This document shows, piece by piece, positions 40,096 to 50,305 of a stretch of DNA of 64,000 nucleotides. A program made the translations under genes and the position numbers. The DNA lies in the NCBI GenBank assembly GCA_003209195.1, contig QCSF01000001.1, forward strand, positions 1-64,000, written 5' to 3'. The notes under the pieces are model-generated. The model was not told the origin of the DNA, ran no database searches, and saw only the letters and a list, made by a program, of their open reading frames with translations. Origin of the DNA: Pelagibacteraceae bacterium AG-470-E16 (lineage in GTDB: Bacteria; Pseudomonadota; Alphaproteobacteria; Pelagibacterales; Pelagibacteraceae). Every line of letters starts with the position of its first letter. Position 1 is the stretch's first letter.

Positions 40096-40755
40096 TTAGA
40101 TTTGATTGGTAAGAGATCTGTAATTTTTAAATTGTTCACACTTGAAATAAGATTTTGACTTTTGAGTAAACCCGTTTTGCTTTAACAAAAAATCAACTTT
40201 TGAATTATTGGCTGCCTCATAATCGTGCTCACTATCTCCAATAAATAAACAATCTTTTTTATTTATTTTCATTTTCTTTAATAATGCATTTAACATTCCC
40301 GCATGAGGTTTTTTGTGTTTAAAAGTATTTCCTCCACAAATAAATTTAAAATAATCATTTAATTGCGCTTTTTTAATAACTATTTTTGTCAAATTTTCTA
40401 GTTTATTTGATGCAACCGCTGTTTTAATTTTTCTTTTTTTTAATTCTTTCAGAAAATGTCTAACACCTGGATAAACATTTGATTTTACAAAAAGGTTTTT
40501 TTTATAAAAATTGTAGAAATATTTGAACATAGTTTTCTTAAGTTTTTCACTTGCATGCTCTTTATTTATTTGAAGTGAAAAATTGATATTCCCCATAATT
40601 CCCTGGCCAACGATACCTTTAAGCTGAGAACGAGAAATAGGTTTAAAGCCAAAATACTTTAAAGTTTTATTATTAGCATTCAAAATATCTATTTTTGAGT
40701 CTACTAAGGTTCCATCCAAGTCAAAAATTATTAATTTGTAATTGAATAATTTCAC
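40096..40755 (-). CDS. HAD-family hydrolase (phosphoglycolate phosphatase-like)
   Basis: IFDLDGTLVDS, AVASNK, KPHAGML, FIGDSEHD. Confidence 0.88.
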   Translation of the reverse strand: MKLFNYKLIIFDLDGTLVDSKIDILNANNKTLKYFGFKPISRSQLKGIVGQGIMGNINFSLQINKEHASEKLKKTMFKYFYNFYKKNLFVKSNVYPGVRHFLKELKKRKIKTAVASNKLENLTKIVIKKAQLNDYFKFICGGNTFKHKKPHAGMLNALLKKMKINKKDCLFIGDSEHDYEAANNSKVDFLLKQNGFTQKSKSYFKCEQFKNYRSLTNQI

Positions 40756-41795
40756 TAAATTATTTTAGAAATTTCAGAATTTATAAAAAATTCTATATTA
40801 TCATTTTTAGAATAAATTTTTTCTTTACCTTGATGGACATTGTCTATTGTTATCAAATGATCATTCAATAACACTTGATATCTGATTAGATTACCCAAAA
40901 ATTCTTTACCTTCGATTTTTCCTTTGAATGCCTGATCTGAGTCACTACGTCTGATAAATGAAATATTTTGAGGTCTTATCAGTAAAGAGCATTTCATTTT
41001 ATTTTCACTTTTTATATTTTTTAATTCAAAATTTTTCGCACTTTTGAAAGATCCATTTTGTATTTCACCATTTAAGACATTTATAGTTCCTAAAAAATTT
41101 GCTACAAAAAGATTTTCGGGGTTATTATACAAATCTATTGGAGCACCCACCTGTTGAATAATACCTTCGTTAAAAATTGCAATATTATCAGATATTGAAT
41201 TTGCTTCTTCTTGATCATGAGTAACAAATATAGTTGTAATTTGCAGTTTGTTATGCAATTCTAATAATTCTATTCTCATTTGATTTCGAAGCTTTGCATC
41301 TAAGTTAGATAATGGCTCATCTAAAAGCAAAACTTTGGGTCTCACTACAATAGTTCGTGCTAAAGCAACTCTTTGTTGTTGTCCACCAGATAACTGATAA
41401 GGATAACGTTGTTTTAAATCTTGCATACCAACAAGCTCTAGGACTTCATCAACTCGGTCATTAATTTCATTTTTTGGTATTTTTTTTTCTTCTAAACCAA
41501 AACTAATATTTTTGGCGACAGAAAGATGGGGCCATAGTGCGTAATTCTGAAATACCAATCCAACATCTCTCTCCCATGGGTTAAGTTTGGAAACTTCTTT
41601 TCCATCAATAAATAGTTCTCCAGATTGAGATTGTTCGAATCCTGCAATGAGTCTTAATAATGTTGTTTTTCCACATCCGGATGGTCCAAGGAACGTAAAA
41701 AAATCTTTCTTTTTAATATCGATATTTACATTTTTTAAAACATGGTTTTTGCCATAAGACACATTGATATTTTTTATATTAATTATATTACCCAT
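40755..41795 (-). CDS. ABC importer ATP-binding protein (FbpC/PotA-like)
   Basis: GPSGCGKTT, LSGGQQQRVALAR, LLLDEPLSNLDA; C-terminal TOBE-like region. Confidence 0.93.
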   Translation of the reverse strand: MGNIINIKNINVSYGKNHVLKNVNIDIKKKDFFTFLGPSGCGKTTLLRLIAGFEQSQSGELFIDGKEVSKLNPWERDVGLVFQNYALWPHLSVAKNISFGLEEKKIPKNEINDRVDEVLELVGMQDLKQRYPYQLSGGQQQRVALARTIVVRPKVLLLDEPLSNLDAKLRNQMRIELLELHNKLQITTIFVTHDQEEANSISDNIAIFNEGIIQQVGAPIDLYNNPENLFVANFLGTINVLNGEIQNGSFKSAKNFELKNIKSENKMKCSLLIRPQNISFIRRSDSDQAFKGKIEGKEFLGNLIRYQVLLNDHLITIDNVHQGKEKIYSKNDNIEFFINSEISKII

Positions 41796-43470
41796 TTTCT
41801 GTTTCTCCTGTCTTTTTATATCTTTTATCTATAATTGTTTGTGAAAAATAAGTACCTACAGCAACAATTAAAACGCCTATCATACCTAAAGCCGCCCCCG
41901 GTCCTCTTCCCGCGGCAGTTTGCATATATGAATAAATTCCATATGCTAATGGTGCATCTGTTTCAGTTGAAACCAACATTATAGTAGCAGATAATTCAAC
42001 TGTTGCAGTTGAAAAACTGGTAATAAATCCTGCTAACAGCCCCCCAGTCATTAATGGCACTAAAATTTTTCTAAATATTGTAACTTTTCTTGCACCCAAT
42101 GACTCTGCGGACTCCTCTAAAAATTTACTAATTTGCATCAATGCAGCATTTGCTGCTCTTAACGCATAAGGTAATCTCCTTACAGCTAATATTAATACAA
42201 TCATAAACCACCAGCTTGCGAGTGGTTTATCATCTAGTGGATTAGTGAATGCATTAAATGTTCTTAAATACCCAATACCAAGTACAAGTCCAGGAATGGC
42301 AATTGCACTCATCGCAATATAATCTAGCAAATGTCGACCTTTTATTTTTGTTCTAAGCACTATGTAAGAAATAAAAAATGCTAAAACAATATCAATGAAT
42401 GCGGCTATCGTACAATACAACATTGTATTTTTGATAAAGATACTATTATCAAAAATAATACTTTTATAATGACTAAGCGTATAAGCATCTGGCACCACAC
42501 TGAATGACCAAATTGTTCCAAATGATAAAAGGGTTAAAGCTATGTGAGGTGATAAAACTAAAAATAAAATTAAACCTACAACTGAGTATGCAGTAATTTT
42601 TTGTCTTGGTTTCATCTCTCTTTTAATCATTCCCCCGCCACCTTTTTGAAGCATTGAATAATCTTTTCCACCTAAAGCTATTTTGGCAACCCAAACAGCA
42701 AGAATTGAAGTTACAACTAAAATCACTGCAATCACGTATCCCATAGGGTCATTAATTCCAATTGATGAGATTCTAAGATATGCTTGTGGTGCTAACATGT
42801 TATTTATATCTAAAAGCAAAGGTGTTCCTAGATCATCAAAAACCTTAAGAAACACTAAACTTGCCCCAGCTATGTAGCCAGGCATTGAAAGAGGTAAGAC
42901 AATTCTTTTAAATAAGCCAAAACCTTTAGAACCTAAACTTTGAGCAGACTCTTCCATCGATTTATCTATATTATTTAAACTTGTTATCAAATTAATTAAA
43001 ATAAATGGAAAATAGTGGACTGCTTCAACAAAAATAACACCATTTAATCCTTCCATAAATGGAATTTTAAAACCGAAATATTGATCTAGTAACAAATTTA
43101 CAGAACCATTCGTTCCGAAGAAAAGTTTCATTGCTACTGCACCCACAAAAGGTGGCATTATAAGAGGTATGAAGCCTAAACTTTGTATTATAACTGAACC
43201 TCTAAAATTAAATCTCGATGTAAAATAAGCTAATGGTAATGCAAAAACAGATGCTAAAACTACAGAAAAAAATGCAACATAAAAGGAATTGTATAAAGAC
43301 TCTATAAATAATTGATTTTTAAAAAAATCCGAAAAATTTACTAAAGTAAAGTCTCCATTGACATCTAAAAAGGATACGTAAAAAACTTGTACTATAGGAA
43401 TAACCAAAAATAATAATAGAAATATACCTATTATTAGTGATGTAGAATTTAAAAAAAGATTTCTGAACAT
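41788..43470 (-). CDS. ABC importer permease, duplicated FbpB-like
   Basis: Two MetI-type domains with EAA-like loops (EESAQSLGSKGFGLFKRIVLPLSMPGY; EESAESLGARKVTIFRKILVPLMTGGL). Confidence 0.92.
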   Translation of the reverse strand: MFRNLFLNSTSLIIGIFLLLFLVIPIVQVFYVSFLDVNGDFTLVNFSDFFKNQLFIESLYNSFYVAFFSVVLASVFALPLAYFTSRFNFRGSVIIQSLGFIPLIMPPFVGAVAMKLFFGTNGSVNLLLDQYFGFKIPFMEGLNGVIFVEAVHYFPFILINLITSLNNIDKSMEESAQSLGSKGFGLFKRIVLPLSMPGYIAGASLVFLKVFDDLGTPLLLDINNMLAPQAYLRISSIGINDPMGYVIAVILVVTSILAVWVAKIALGGKDYSMLQKGGGGMIKREMKPRQKITAYSVVGLILFLVLSPHIALTLLSFGTIWSFSVVPDAYTLSHYKSIIFDNSIFIKNTMLYCTIAAFIDIVLAFFISYIVLRTKIKGRHLLDYIAMSAIAIPGLVLGIGYLRTFNAFTNPLDDKPLASWWFMIVLILAVRRLPYALRAANAALMQISKFLEESAESLGARKVTIFRKILVPLMTGGLLAGFITSFSTATVELSATIMLVSTETDAPLAYGIYSYMQTAAGRGPGAALGMIGVLIVAVGTYFSQTIIDKRYKKTGETENG

Positions 43471-43479
43471 AAATAACGT

Positions 43480-43505
43480 AAGCCCCTTAAAAAATTAAGG
43501 GGCTT
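43480..43505 (-). promoter_or_regulatory. Intercistronic stem-loop between binding-protein and permease genes
   Basis: AAGCCCCTTAA-AAAA-TTAAGGGGCTT: perfect 11-bp stem, 4-nt loop. Confidence 0.8.
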
Positions 43506-43518
43506 GTAAGTTAATTAA

Positions 43519-44844
43519 TTATAAAAGCTTTAAAGCCTGTTCAGCTTTTTTCTTCGCAGTAGAATAATTTTTAGTTACAATTTTATCCCACTCAGCTTCG
43601 ACTTCAGCTTGACGAGTACCTTTATATTTTTCGATATCTTTAGCTTTTTTTCTTTTTTTCTTAAAGATTTTGTTATATTCAGCATCGTTCGCTTTAGCTT
43701 CAGAAATAGGAAGCGCAGCAATTAAAGCTCTTGCTTCTTGAATTAAAGCTCTAGCTTTGTTGTTGTCTTTCTTTTTCAATTTAGCTTCTGCTTTGTAAAC
43801 AGCAGCCATTGCACTTCTTAGCTCATCTAATCTGTATGTAATCATTACATCAAAAAGAGAGTTAACTAAATTATATCTGCTCTTTGATAGATTTACATCA
43901 AACTTCACTTTAGCTCCAATTGACTTGTCCTTAAATGGATTAGGGAAGTCTTTTGGTGCCTTAGAGTAAGTTTCTGGATTTACAGGAAGTCTTCTTATTT
44001 TTGGATCAAGAAGAGTTTCTTGTCCTTTAGTTGATAAAAGGAAATCTATAAACTTTTGCGCATTTTTTTTATTTGGCGCATTAGTTATAATTCCAATGTT
44101 AGCTGGAACAAGGGTGGATACCTCTGGATATACAAATCCAACTGGGAACCCACTTCCAATTGATGATAAGCCGAAGAAATCAATTACGATCCCTACTCCG
44201 AAATCACCACTATTAACTCCATCTGGAACACCAAAGCTTCTAGCGGTAACTGTTTTAAAGTTTGCTGCCATCTCTTTAGATAATGCCCAACCTTTGTTAA
44301 AACCAACTCCTTGCAACCATGTCTCCACGGTTAAGTGTGTTGTACCAGATCTGGATGGAGCACTCATTCCAACGTGACCAAAGTACACTGGCTTAGTTAA
44401 GTCTGACCATTGACTTGGAACTGGAAGCTTGTTTGCTTTTAAGTACCTTTTATTCCACATCATACCATAACCAGCTGCAGCAAAGCCTGTGTAAAAACCC
44501 GCAGGGTCATTTACAGGGTAAGATCCTACTTTAGAAGGAATCCCTTTTGCTTTAGAAGTATATTTTTGAAGCAGTCCATCACCTTTTAAAACTTCAAACG
44601 CATCTGGCGCTGAAGCCCAGAATAGATCTGTTGTATTATTAGATTTGGTCTCCTGAATATACTTAATCCCAGCAGTCGTTTTTTTTCCAACTATTTCAAC
44701 TTTAATATTTGGATGTTTTTTTTCAAATGCAGCTTTAAATTTGCCTGACAAGTCTTTTGGAAATGATGTTACAACCACAACATTTTGTGCAAAAGTTTGA
44801 GTAGCAAATAAAAGTGCAACGATTAATGAAAGTATTTTTTTCAC
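43519..44844 (-). CDS. ABC importer periplasmic substrate-binding protein (iron/phosphonate-type family)
   Basis: Signal peptide, extracellular solute-binding fold, Lys-rich C-terminal extension; upstream of the permease and ATPase. Confidence 0.9.
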   Translation of the reverse strand: MKKILSLIVALLFATQTFAQNVVVVTSFPKDLSGKFKAAFEKKHPNIKVEIVGKKTTAGIKYIQETKSNNTTDLFWASAPDAFEVLKGDGLLQKYTSKAKGIPSKVGSYPVNDPAGFYTGFAAAGYGMMWNKRYLKANKLPVPSQWSDLTKPVYFGHVGMSAPSRSGTTHLTVETWLQGVGFNKGWALSKEMAANFKTVTARSFGVPDGVNSGDFGVGIVIDFFGLSSIGSGFPVGFVYPEVSTLVPANIGIITNAPNKKNAQKFIDFLLSTKGQETLLDPKIRRLPVNPETYSKAPKDFPNPFKDKSIGAKVKFDVNLSKSRYNLVNSLFDVMITYRLDELRSAMAAVYKAEAKLKKKDNNKARALIQEARALIAALPISEAKANDAEYNKIFKKKRKKAKDIEKYKGTRQAEVEAEWDKIVTKNYSTAKKKAEQALKLL

Positions 44845-45016
44845 TCTGTCCCCCTTTTTTTACATCAAACTAACTGAAATAAACCTTTAATACAAATGTA
44901 ATATATCTTTAATATTCACTAATTATTTGAAAATTCTACTCAAAATTACTCTGTCCCAAACTTAGTATTTTGGGCAGGCTTTATACAATTTATAATTGAA
45001 TATTAATTTAAGATAA

Positions 45017-46168
45017 TTACAATTGGTCTAATTTACTTAATATTTTTGGTATAAATTTCTTAAAATTAAAAAATCCTTTATTACAGTATTGATTGGTCAT
45101 TTGATCAAACTTTCTATAAAGAAATTTGAGATTAATTTTGTTCTCATTTAAGAAATCTAAATTTTCTCCTATGCCTGGATATAAAGCTATTACATTAGAT
45201 AAATCAAAATTCTTAAGATATGAAATATCCTTAATTTCTACTTCAAATTTATCTTGTAATCTATATTGCTGATCAGTAATTAAATCAGATTTAAATTCAA
45301 TCAAATGTTCGTCTAATTCGATTGATCTAGTTGAATTAGTATTTTTTATAAGCTTAATTTTTTTAAATTTGCAATTTTCAAAATCAGATTCTTCAAAACA
45401 TAATTGATTATCAAAAATGAGTAGAATTTGATCATCTTTAATTTCAGCGTTATTAAAATCAGGATTAATTTGAACATACTCTTTATCTGATACTATGGGT
45501 GTAGCGTTTTCGTTTAGTTTAATCTTTTCATACCTTTGGTTTGTAAATTTTTTAATATTCCACTCCTGAGCAACGTAGTTTTTTCCTTTTGTCTGTAAAC
45601 CAGCCGTCCAACGCCAAGAAAGTGTATTTGAGGCGGTGTCACCATCTTTCAGGTATTTCATAAAAAATTCGGCTCCTAATTGCCAGGGTAAATCCAGTGT
45701 AAAAATCCAAATAGATGAAAGCCACATTCTAGAGTGATTATGAAGGTATCCTGTTTTTTTTAACTCACTCACCCAGTCATTAAAACATTCAATGTCAGTA
45801 TTTCCATTTATTGCATTTTTGAAAATTTTATTATTATGAAATTCTTTTTTTAACCTCTCTATATCATTTAAAAAATCTGTCCATAAACTAGGTCTTCTTT
45901 CCAACCAGCCTTTCCAATAAGTTCTCCAAAGAACTTCCTGAATAAACTTTTCTATTTTAGAAAAAGGAAATTTTTTTATAGCCTCTTTAATAATTTCTTT
46001 TTCACTTAAAACTCCATGTGTCACATATGGTGATAAACAGGAAGTGTTTGTTCTTTTATCAGGTCCAAAATCAAAATTGCGATCTCTTGCATATAAGGCG
46101 AGGTTATTTTCTACAAAAGAATTAAGTTGCTCTAAAGCTTTTACTCGTGAGGGATGGATTTGAATCAT
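45017..46168 (-). CDS. Photolyase/cryptochrome-family FAD-binding protein without N-terminal antenna domain
   Basis: Begins near the helical FAD-binding domain (LSPYVTHGVLSEKEI, EVLWRTYWKGW, NHSRMWLSSIW, DGDTASNTLSWRWTAGLQTKGKNY); unassigned C-terminal ~150 aa. Confidence 0.82.
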   Translation of the reverse strand: MIQIHPSRVKALEQLNSFVENNLALYARDRNFDFGPDKRTNTSCLSPYVTHGVLSEKEIIKEAIKKFPFSKIEKFIQEVLWRTYWKGWLERRPSLWTDFLNDIERLKKEFHNNKIFKNAINGNTDIECFNDWVSELKKTGYLHNHSRMWLSSIWIFTLDLPWQLGAEFFMKYLKDGDTASNTLSWRWTAGLQTKGKNYVAQEWNIKKFTNQRYEKIKLNENATPIVSDKEYVQINPDFNNAEIKDDQILLIFDNQLCFEESDFENCKFKKIKLIKNTNSTRSIELDEHLIEFKSDLITDQQYRLQDKFEVEIKDISYLKNFDLSNVIALYPGIGENLDFLNENKINLKFLYRKFDQMTNQYCNKGFFNFKKFIPKILSKLDQL

Positions 46169-46357
46169 AAGTTATTTATAAAGATTTTATTTAAATTTTC
46201 AAAAAAGAATAAATTATTCTGTACATTATATTAACAAGAGTTCCACAATCTTTGCATTCACTAAAAAATAAAAAACAAAATTATTATTTTTGCCTTTTAA
46301 TATTGCAAGTTTTGGCTTATTTCGTGTACTTTATGAGAATATAAACAAATAATTAAT

Positions 46358-47812
46358 ATGAAAAAAATTTTATGGTTTAGGCATGATCTTCGATTAGAGG
46401 ATAATCATGCTTTAAATAAAGCTTGTGAAAATGGAGAGGTATTACCAATATACATCTTTGATAAAAACTATTGGGAATTAGAAACTTCGAGCTCTTTTCA
46501 TCTTAAATTTATTCAAGACTCTCTCAAGGTTTTAAATCAAGATTTTAAAGAAAAATTTAATTCACAATTATATATATTTTACGGAGATACATTAGAAATA
46601 TTTAAAGAGTTAATTAGTAAAAATCAATTTGCAAATATTTATTCCAATCAAATATTTCGTAATCAATATACTTTAAATTTAGATGAAAAGTGTAAAATTT
46701 TGTTTAAAGAAAAAAACATTATCTGGAAACAAGAACAACAATTTGGAATTCAACTTGAAAATAGAAAACGTAACTTCTGGTCTACTCATTGGAATAATTA
46801 TATAGAACTTAAACCTCTCAAAGCTGATGCAAATTGTAAATTTATAAAAATCGATATACCTTCACTTGAAAAAATAAAAACAAAAGAAATCGATGGATCA
46901 AACATACAAAAAGGTGGACGGAGAGAAGCGTTATCTTTATTACAAAGTTTTTTAAAGCAAAGATCTGAAAATTATCAAAAAGAGATGTCATCACCAATAA
47001 CAGGTGAAATAGCATGTTCAAGATTATCACCCCATATCACTTATGGAACTATCTCTTTAAATGAAATTAATTTTGCAATCAAAAATACCAAAAAAGAAAA
47101 TATGTCATTTAATAAAATTAAATCATTACGCTCATTCAAAAGTCGATTAGCTTGGCACTGTCATTTTATTCAAAAAATTTATGATGAACCTGAAATTGAA
47201 TGGCAAAATATGAACCGTGCTTATGATGGTATCCGAGAAAATTCATTTAATTTGGAATATCATCAAGCATGGAAAATAGGTTTAACAGGATATCCATTTA
47301 TTGATGCGTGTATGAGATATTTAAAAGCAAATGGTTGGATAAATTTTAGAATGAGAGCGATGCTTGTATCTTTCGCATCTTACCAGCTATGGTTGGATTG
47401 GAAGAAAACTAGTAAACATATGGCAAAATTATTTACTGATTATGAGCCTGGTATTCATTACTCTCAATTTCAAATGCAGTCAGGCACTACAGGCATCAAT
47501 ACAATCAGAATTTATAACCCGATTAAACAATCTACAGATCAAGATCCTGATGGATCATTTATAAAAAAATGGGTTCCTGAGTTAAATAAAGTTCCTGGTA
47601 AACTTGTTCATCAGCCTTGGAAATTGACTTACTTAGAACAAAAAGATTTAGATTTAGAAATTGGAAAACATTATCCTCATCCCATTGTTGATCATCATTC
47701 ATCATCAAAAATTGCGCGTGATAAAATATGGAAAATTAAAAAAACAGACGAAGCCAAATTTAATGCACAAAAAATCTTACAAAAACATGCAAGTGCAAAA
47801 AGCCGAAGATAA
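46358..47812 (+). CDS. Deoxyribodipyrimidine photolyase / cryptochrome family, full length
   Basis: LWFRHDLRLEDNHAL N-terminal domain; LSPHITYGTIS, LAWHCHFIQK, TGYPFIDACMRYL, NFRMRAMLVSFASYQLWLDW. Confidence 0.92.
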   Translation: MKKILWFRHDLRLEDNHALNKACENGEVLPIYIFDKNYWELETSSSFHLKFIQDSLKVLNQDFKEKFNSQLYIFYGDTLEIFKELISKNQFANIYSNQIFRNQYTLNLDEKCKILFKEKNIIWKQEQQFGIQLENRKRNFWSTHWNNYIELKPLKADANCKFIKIDIPSLEKIKTKEIDGSNIQKGGRREALSLLQSFLKQRSENYQKEMSSPITGEIACSRLSPHITYGTISLNEINFAIKNTKKENMSFNKIKSLRSFKSRLAWHCHFIQKIYDEPEIEWQNMNRAYDGIRENSFNLEYHQAWKIGLTGYPFIDACMRYLKANGWINFRMRAMLVSFASYQLWLDWKKTSKHMAKLFTDYEPGIHYSQFQMQSGTTGINTIRIYNPIKQSTDQDPDGSFIKKWVPELNKVPGKLVHQPWKLTYLEQKDLDLEIGKHYPHPIVDHHSSSKIARDKIWKIKKTDEAKFNAQKILQKHASAKSRR

Positions 47813-50305
47813 CTACTCATTTCTTACCATTGGATAAACGCTTGGCTTTAAAAAACGGTAAGTATTAATTAATATTAAAACTAGAGTTAACGCTCCAATA
47901 ATTATAAGAACATTTAATAATGGTATAAACTCAAGTTTCCAACCTAACCTAAAAATAGTTTCTATAACAAATTCTGACGTAAAAATTCCAAATAAACTTG
48001 CAATCATAAATATTGAAACGTAAGTAATTAAAAACTCAATTAGATTCGCTTGAATTAATTTACCTGATTTTAAGCCTAAAATTTTAAAAATTAAATTTTG
48101 ATAAATTCCGATTCTTGCTTGAACAACCACAGCTGATGCAATGACCATTAAACCTACCATGACTACAACAGAAGAAATAATTACTACAGCCATAAAAATC
48201 TTGTCTACTAGATCTGTTATTTTTCCTAGATAAGTTGAAACCTTTATCCCTGAAACGTTTGGAAAATTTTGGACTAGTTTTGCTTCATTGATATATTTTT
48301 TATCTGAAAACTTTGCTGTTGCGATATATTCATAAGGTAATTTATTTGCAAATTTAGGATTGATAATCATTGCAAAGTTAATTGATAAATCTCTGTAATC
48401 TACTTTTCTTAAACTAGTGACTACACCAGTCATTTCTCTCCCGTAAATCTTAAGTGTCAATTGGTCGTTTAAATTTACCCCAAAGTTACTTGCAACCTTT
48501 GCATCAAGCGAAATTTGTAACTGATCATTCTCTAAATCAAACCACTCTCCTGCAACAATTGGATTATCCTCAGGCGGTATGTTACTCCATGAAATTCTTC
48601 TATCACGCTCTAAAACCCAAAAAGAATCATTAGATGGTTTAATATAAGTCAATGGATCAATACCATTAATTTTAGAGACAGAGGCAGGTGCAATAGGAAC
48701 TGTTTCGTATTTTAGATCAGGGTCTTGTTTGTTAAGATAGTCAATAAAATTATCTTTTACATCTTTTTGAATACTTACGTAAAAGAAATCTGGTGCAATT
48801 TCAGGGATAGATTTTTCTAATTCTCTTTTAAAATTAGTTCCAACCAAAGTTAGAGTTAATAATAAAGTTGCTCCAATTCCAAGGGATAAAACAGTAATTG
48901 GAAAAACAGACCTGTCTTGGATAATATTTCTAACTGCAAATCTTAAAGGTAAAAAATGAAATTTTTTAAATTTTTTTAAGACATAAATTATAGTCCTTGA
49001 TAAAAAATAAAAAATCCCGCAAAAAACAAAGAAAAAAATAAAGTAAATTGTTGTGTAATATAACTTATCTGCACGAAGTAAAAATATACCCAGTAGGATA
49101 ATGAGACTCATCAAAATAAAAAAAATATTTTTTATCCCAAGTTGAAAACGAGTGAGTTGAAAAATATTTCTAAACAAACTTGTAGCTTTGATTTGTTCGA
49201 TTGATGATACTGTTGGAATACAAAATATTATTACAACCAAAAAACCTGTCATCAATATCAGACCATAATTGAAAAAGCTAAATTGGCTTTCTAAAGATAA
49301 ACCAAGATTAGTGACAAAGTGGTTAGCTTGAGGAATTACTAATAGTGATATGACATAGGCAAGTGTAGTAATTAAAAATAAAAGCAATAAAATTTCAATG
49401 TAAAAAATTTTTTTGATATTTTGTGATTTAAAACCAATAGCTTTCATAATGGCAATACTTATGTTTTTTTGATTAATAAAAGAAATCAAAGTATTTGAAA
49501 TCCCAATACCCGCAATCAACATAGCACTAATTGAAACTAAAGATAAAAACTCAGAAAAATTTGATATTAAACGCTTTAAATTATTAGCTGCATTTTCTGG
49601 TAACCTGATTTTATAAGTTGGAAATTCTTTTAGCTTTTCATAAACAAATTCTAATACATCTTTATTTGATGCCTTAACTTTGTATTCATAATTTACAAAG
49701 CTTCCAATTGAAGTCACATTTAACTTTTCAAATGCACGATTACTTACAATTGCGAAATCCCCAAATAATAGGGCTCGACCTAGATCAGGAACAGTCTCAA
49801 CGTAACCCACAACCTTAAATGGAGCTTGTTTGACATAAACTGTATCATTTAATTTTAAGTTTAATGTTTCATAAATTTTTCGATTAACAACAATGGTATT
49901 GACTTCAGATTGTAATCTTTGCATTGCGTTTTGCGGTTTTGAAAATACTTTCCCATATAATGGATATTGATCATCAACTGCTTTAAGTCTAATAAAAAAG
50001 GCATTGGTCTCATCTGTTAATGATCCTGTTAACATGGTCGAAAATTCTATAGTTGAAGAAACAATACTATTTTTTGTTAATTCATTTAAAAAATTTGGAT
50101 CAATTTTCTTGGTTCTAGTGTCAACTTCAAAATCGCCACCCAACAAAACTTTTGCATTATTTTGAAGTTCCTTTTTTAAACCAGTTTCTAAATTAATAAT
50201 TAAGCTTAAAATAAATAAACTTATAAATAATGTAATAATTATAGAAAAAAGTTTTTTATAACTTCTCGATAAATCCCTTAACGCATAGGAAAATTGGTTC
50301 ATCAT
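47813..50305 (-). CDS. FtsX-like ABC transporter permease (YbbP-type)
   Basis: 830 aa with two FtsX-like TM blocks; next to YbbA-like ATPase and TesA. Confidence 0.9.
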   Translation of the reverse strand: MMNQFSYALRDLSRSYKKLFSIIITLFISLFILSLIINLETGLKKELQNNAKVLLGGDFEVDTRTKKIDPNFLNELTKNSIVSSTIEFSTMLTGSLTDETNAFFIRLKAVDDQYPLYGKVFSKPQNAMQRLQSEVNTIVVNRKIYETLNLKLNDTVYVKQAPFKVVGYVETVPDLGRALLFGDFAIVSNRAFEKLNVTSIGSFVNYEYKVKASNKDVLEFVYEKLKEFPTYKIRLPENAANNLKRLISNFSEFLSLVSISAMLIAGIGISNTLISFINQKNISIAIMKAIGFKSQNIKKIFYIEILLLLFLITTLAYVISLLVIPQANHFVTNLGLSLESQFSFFNYGLILMTGFLVVIIFCIPTVSSIEQIKATSLFRNIFQLTRFQLGIKNIFFILMSLIILLGIFLLRADKLYYTTIYFIFFFVFCGIFYFLSRTIIYVLKKFKKFHFLPLRFAVRNIIQDRSVFPITVLSLGIGATLLLTLTLVGTNFKRELEKSIPEIAPDFFYVSIQKDVKDNFIDYLNKQDPDLKYETVPIAPASVSKINGIDPLTYIKPSNDSFWVLERDRRISWSNIPPEDNPIVAGEWFDLENDQLQISLDAKVASNFGVNLNDQLTLKIYGREMTGVVTSLRKVDYRDLSINFAMIINPKFANKLPYEYIATAKFSDKKYINEAKLVQNFPNVSGIKVSTYLGKITDLVDKIFMAVVIISSVVVMVGLMVIASAVVVQARIGIYQNLIFKILGLKSGKLIQANLIEFLITYVSIFMIASLFGIFTSEFVIETIFRLGWKLEFIPLLNVLIIIGALTLVLILINTYRFLKPSVYPMVRNE

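Noticed and set aside
44951-44980. Imperfect hairpin CTGTCCCAAA...TTTTGGGCAG
   Set aside because: Has a bulge and no T tract on either strand; could be a weak terminator or leader for the neighbouring genes but not strong enough to call.
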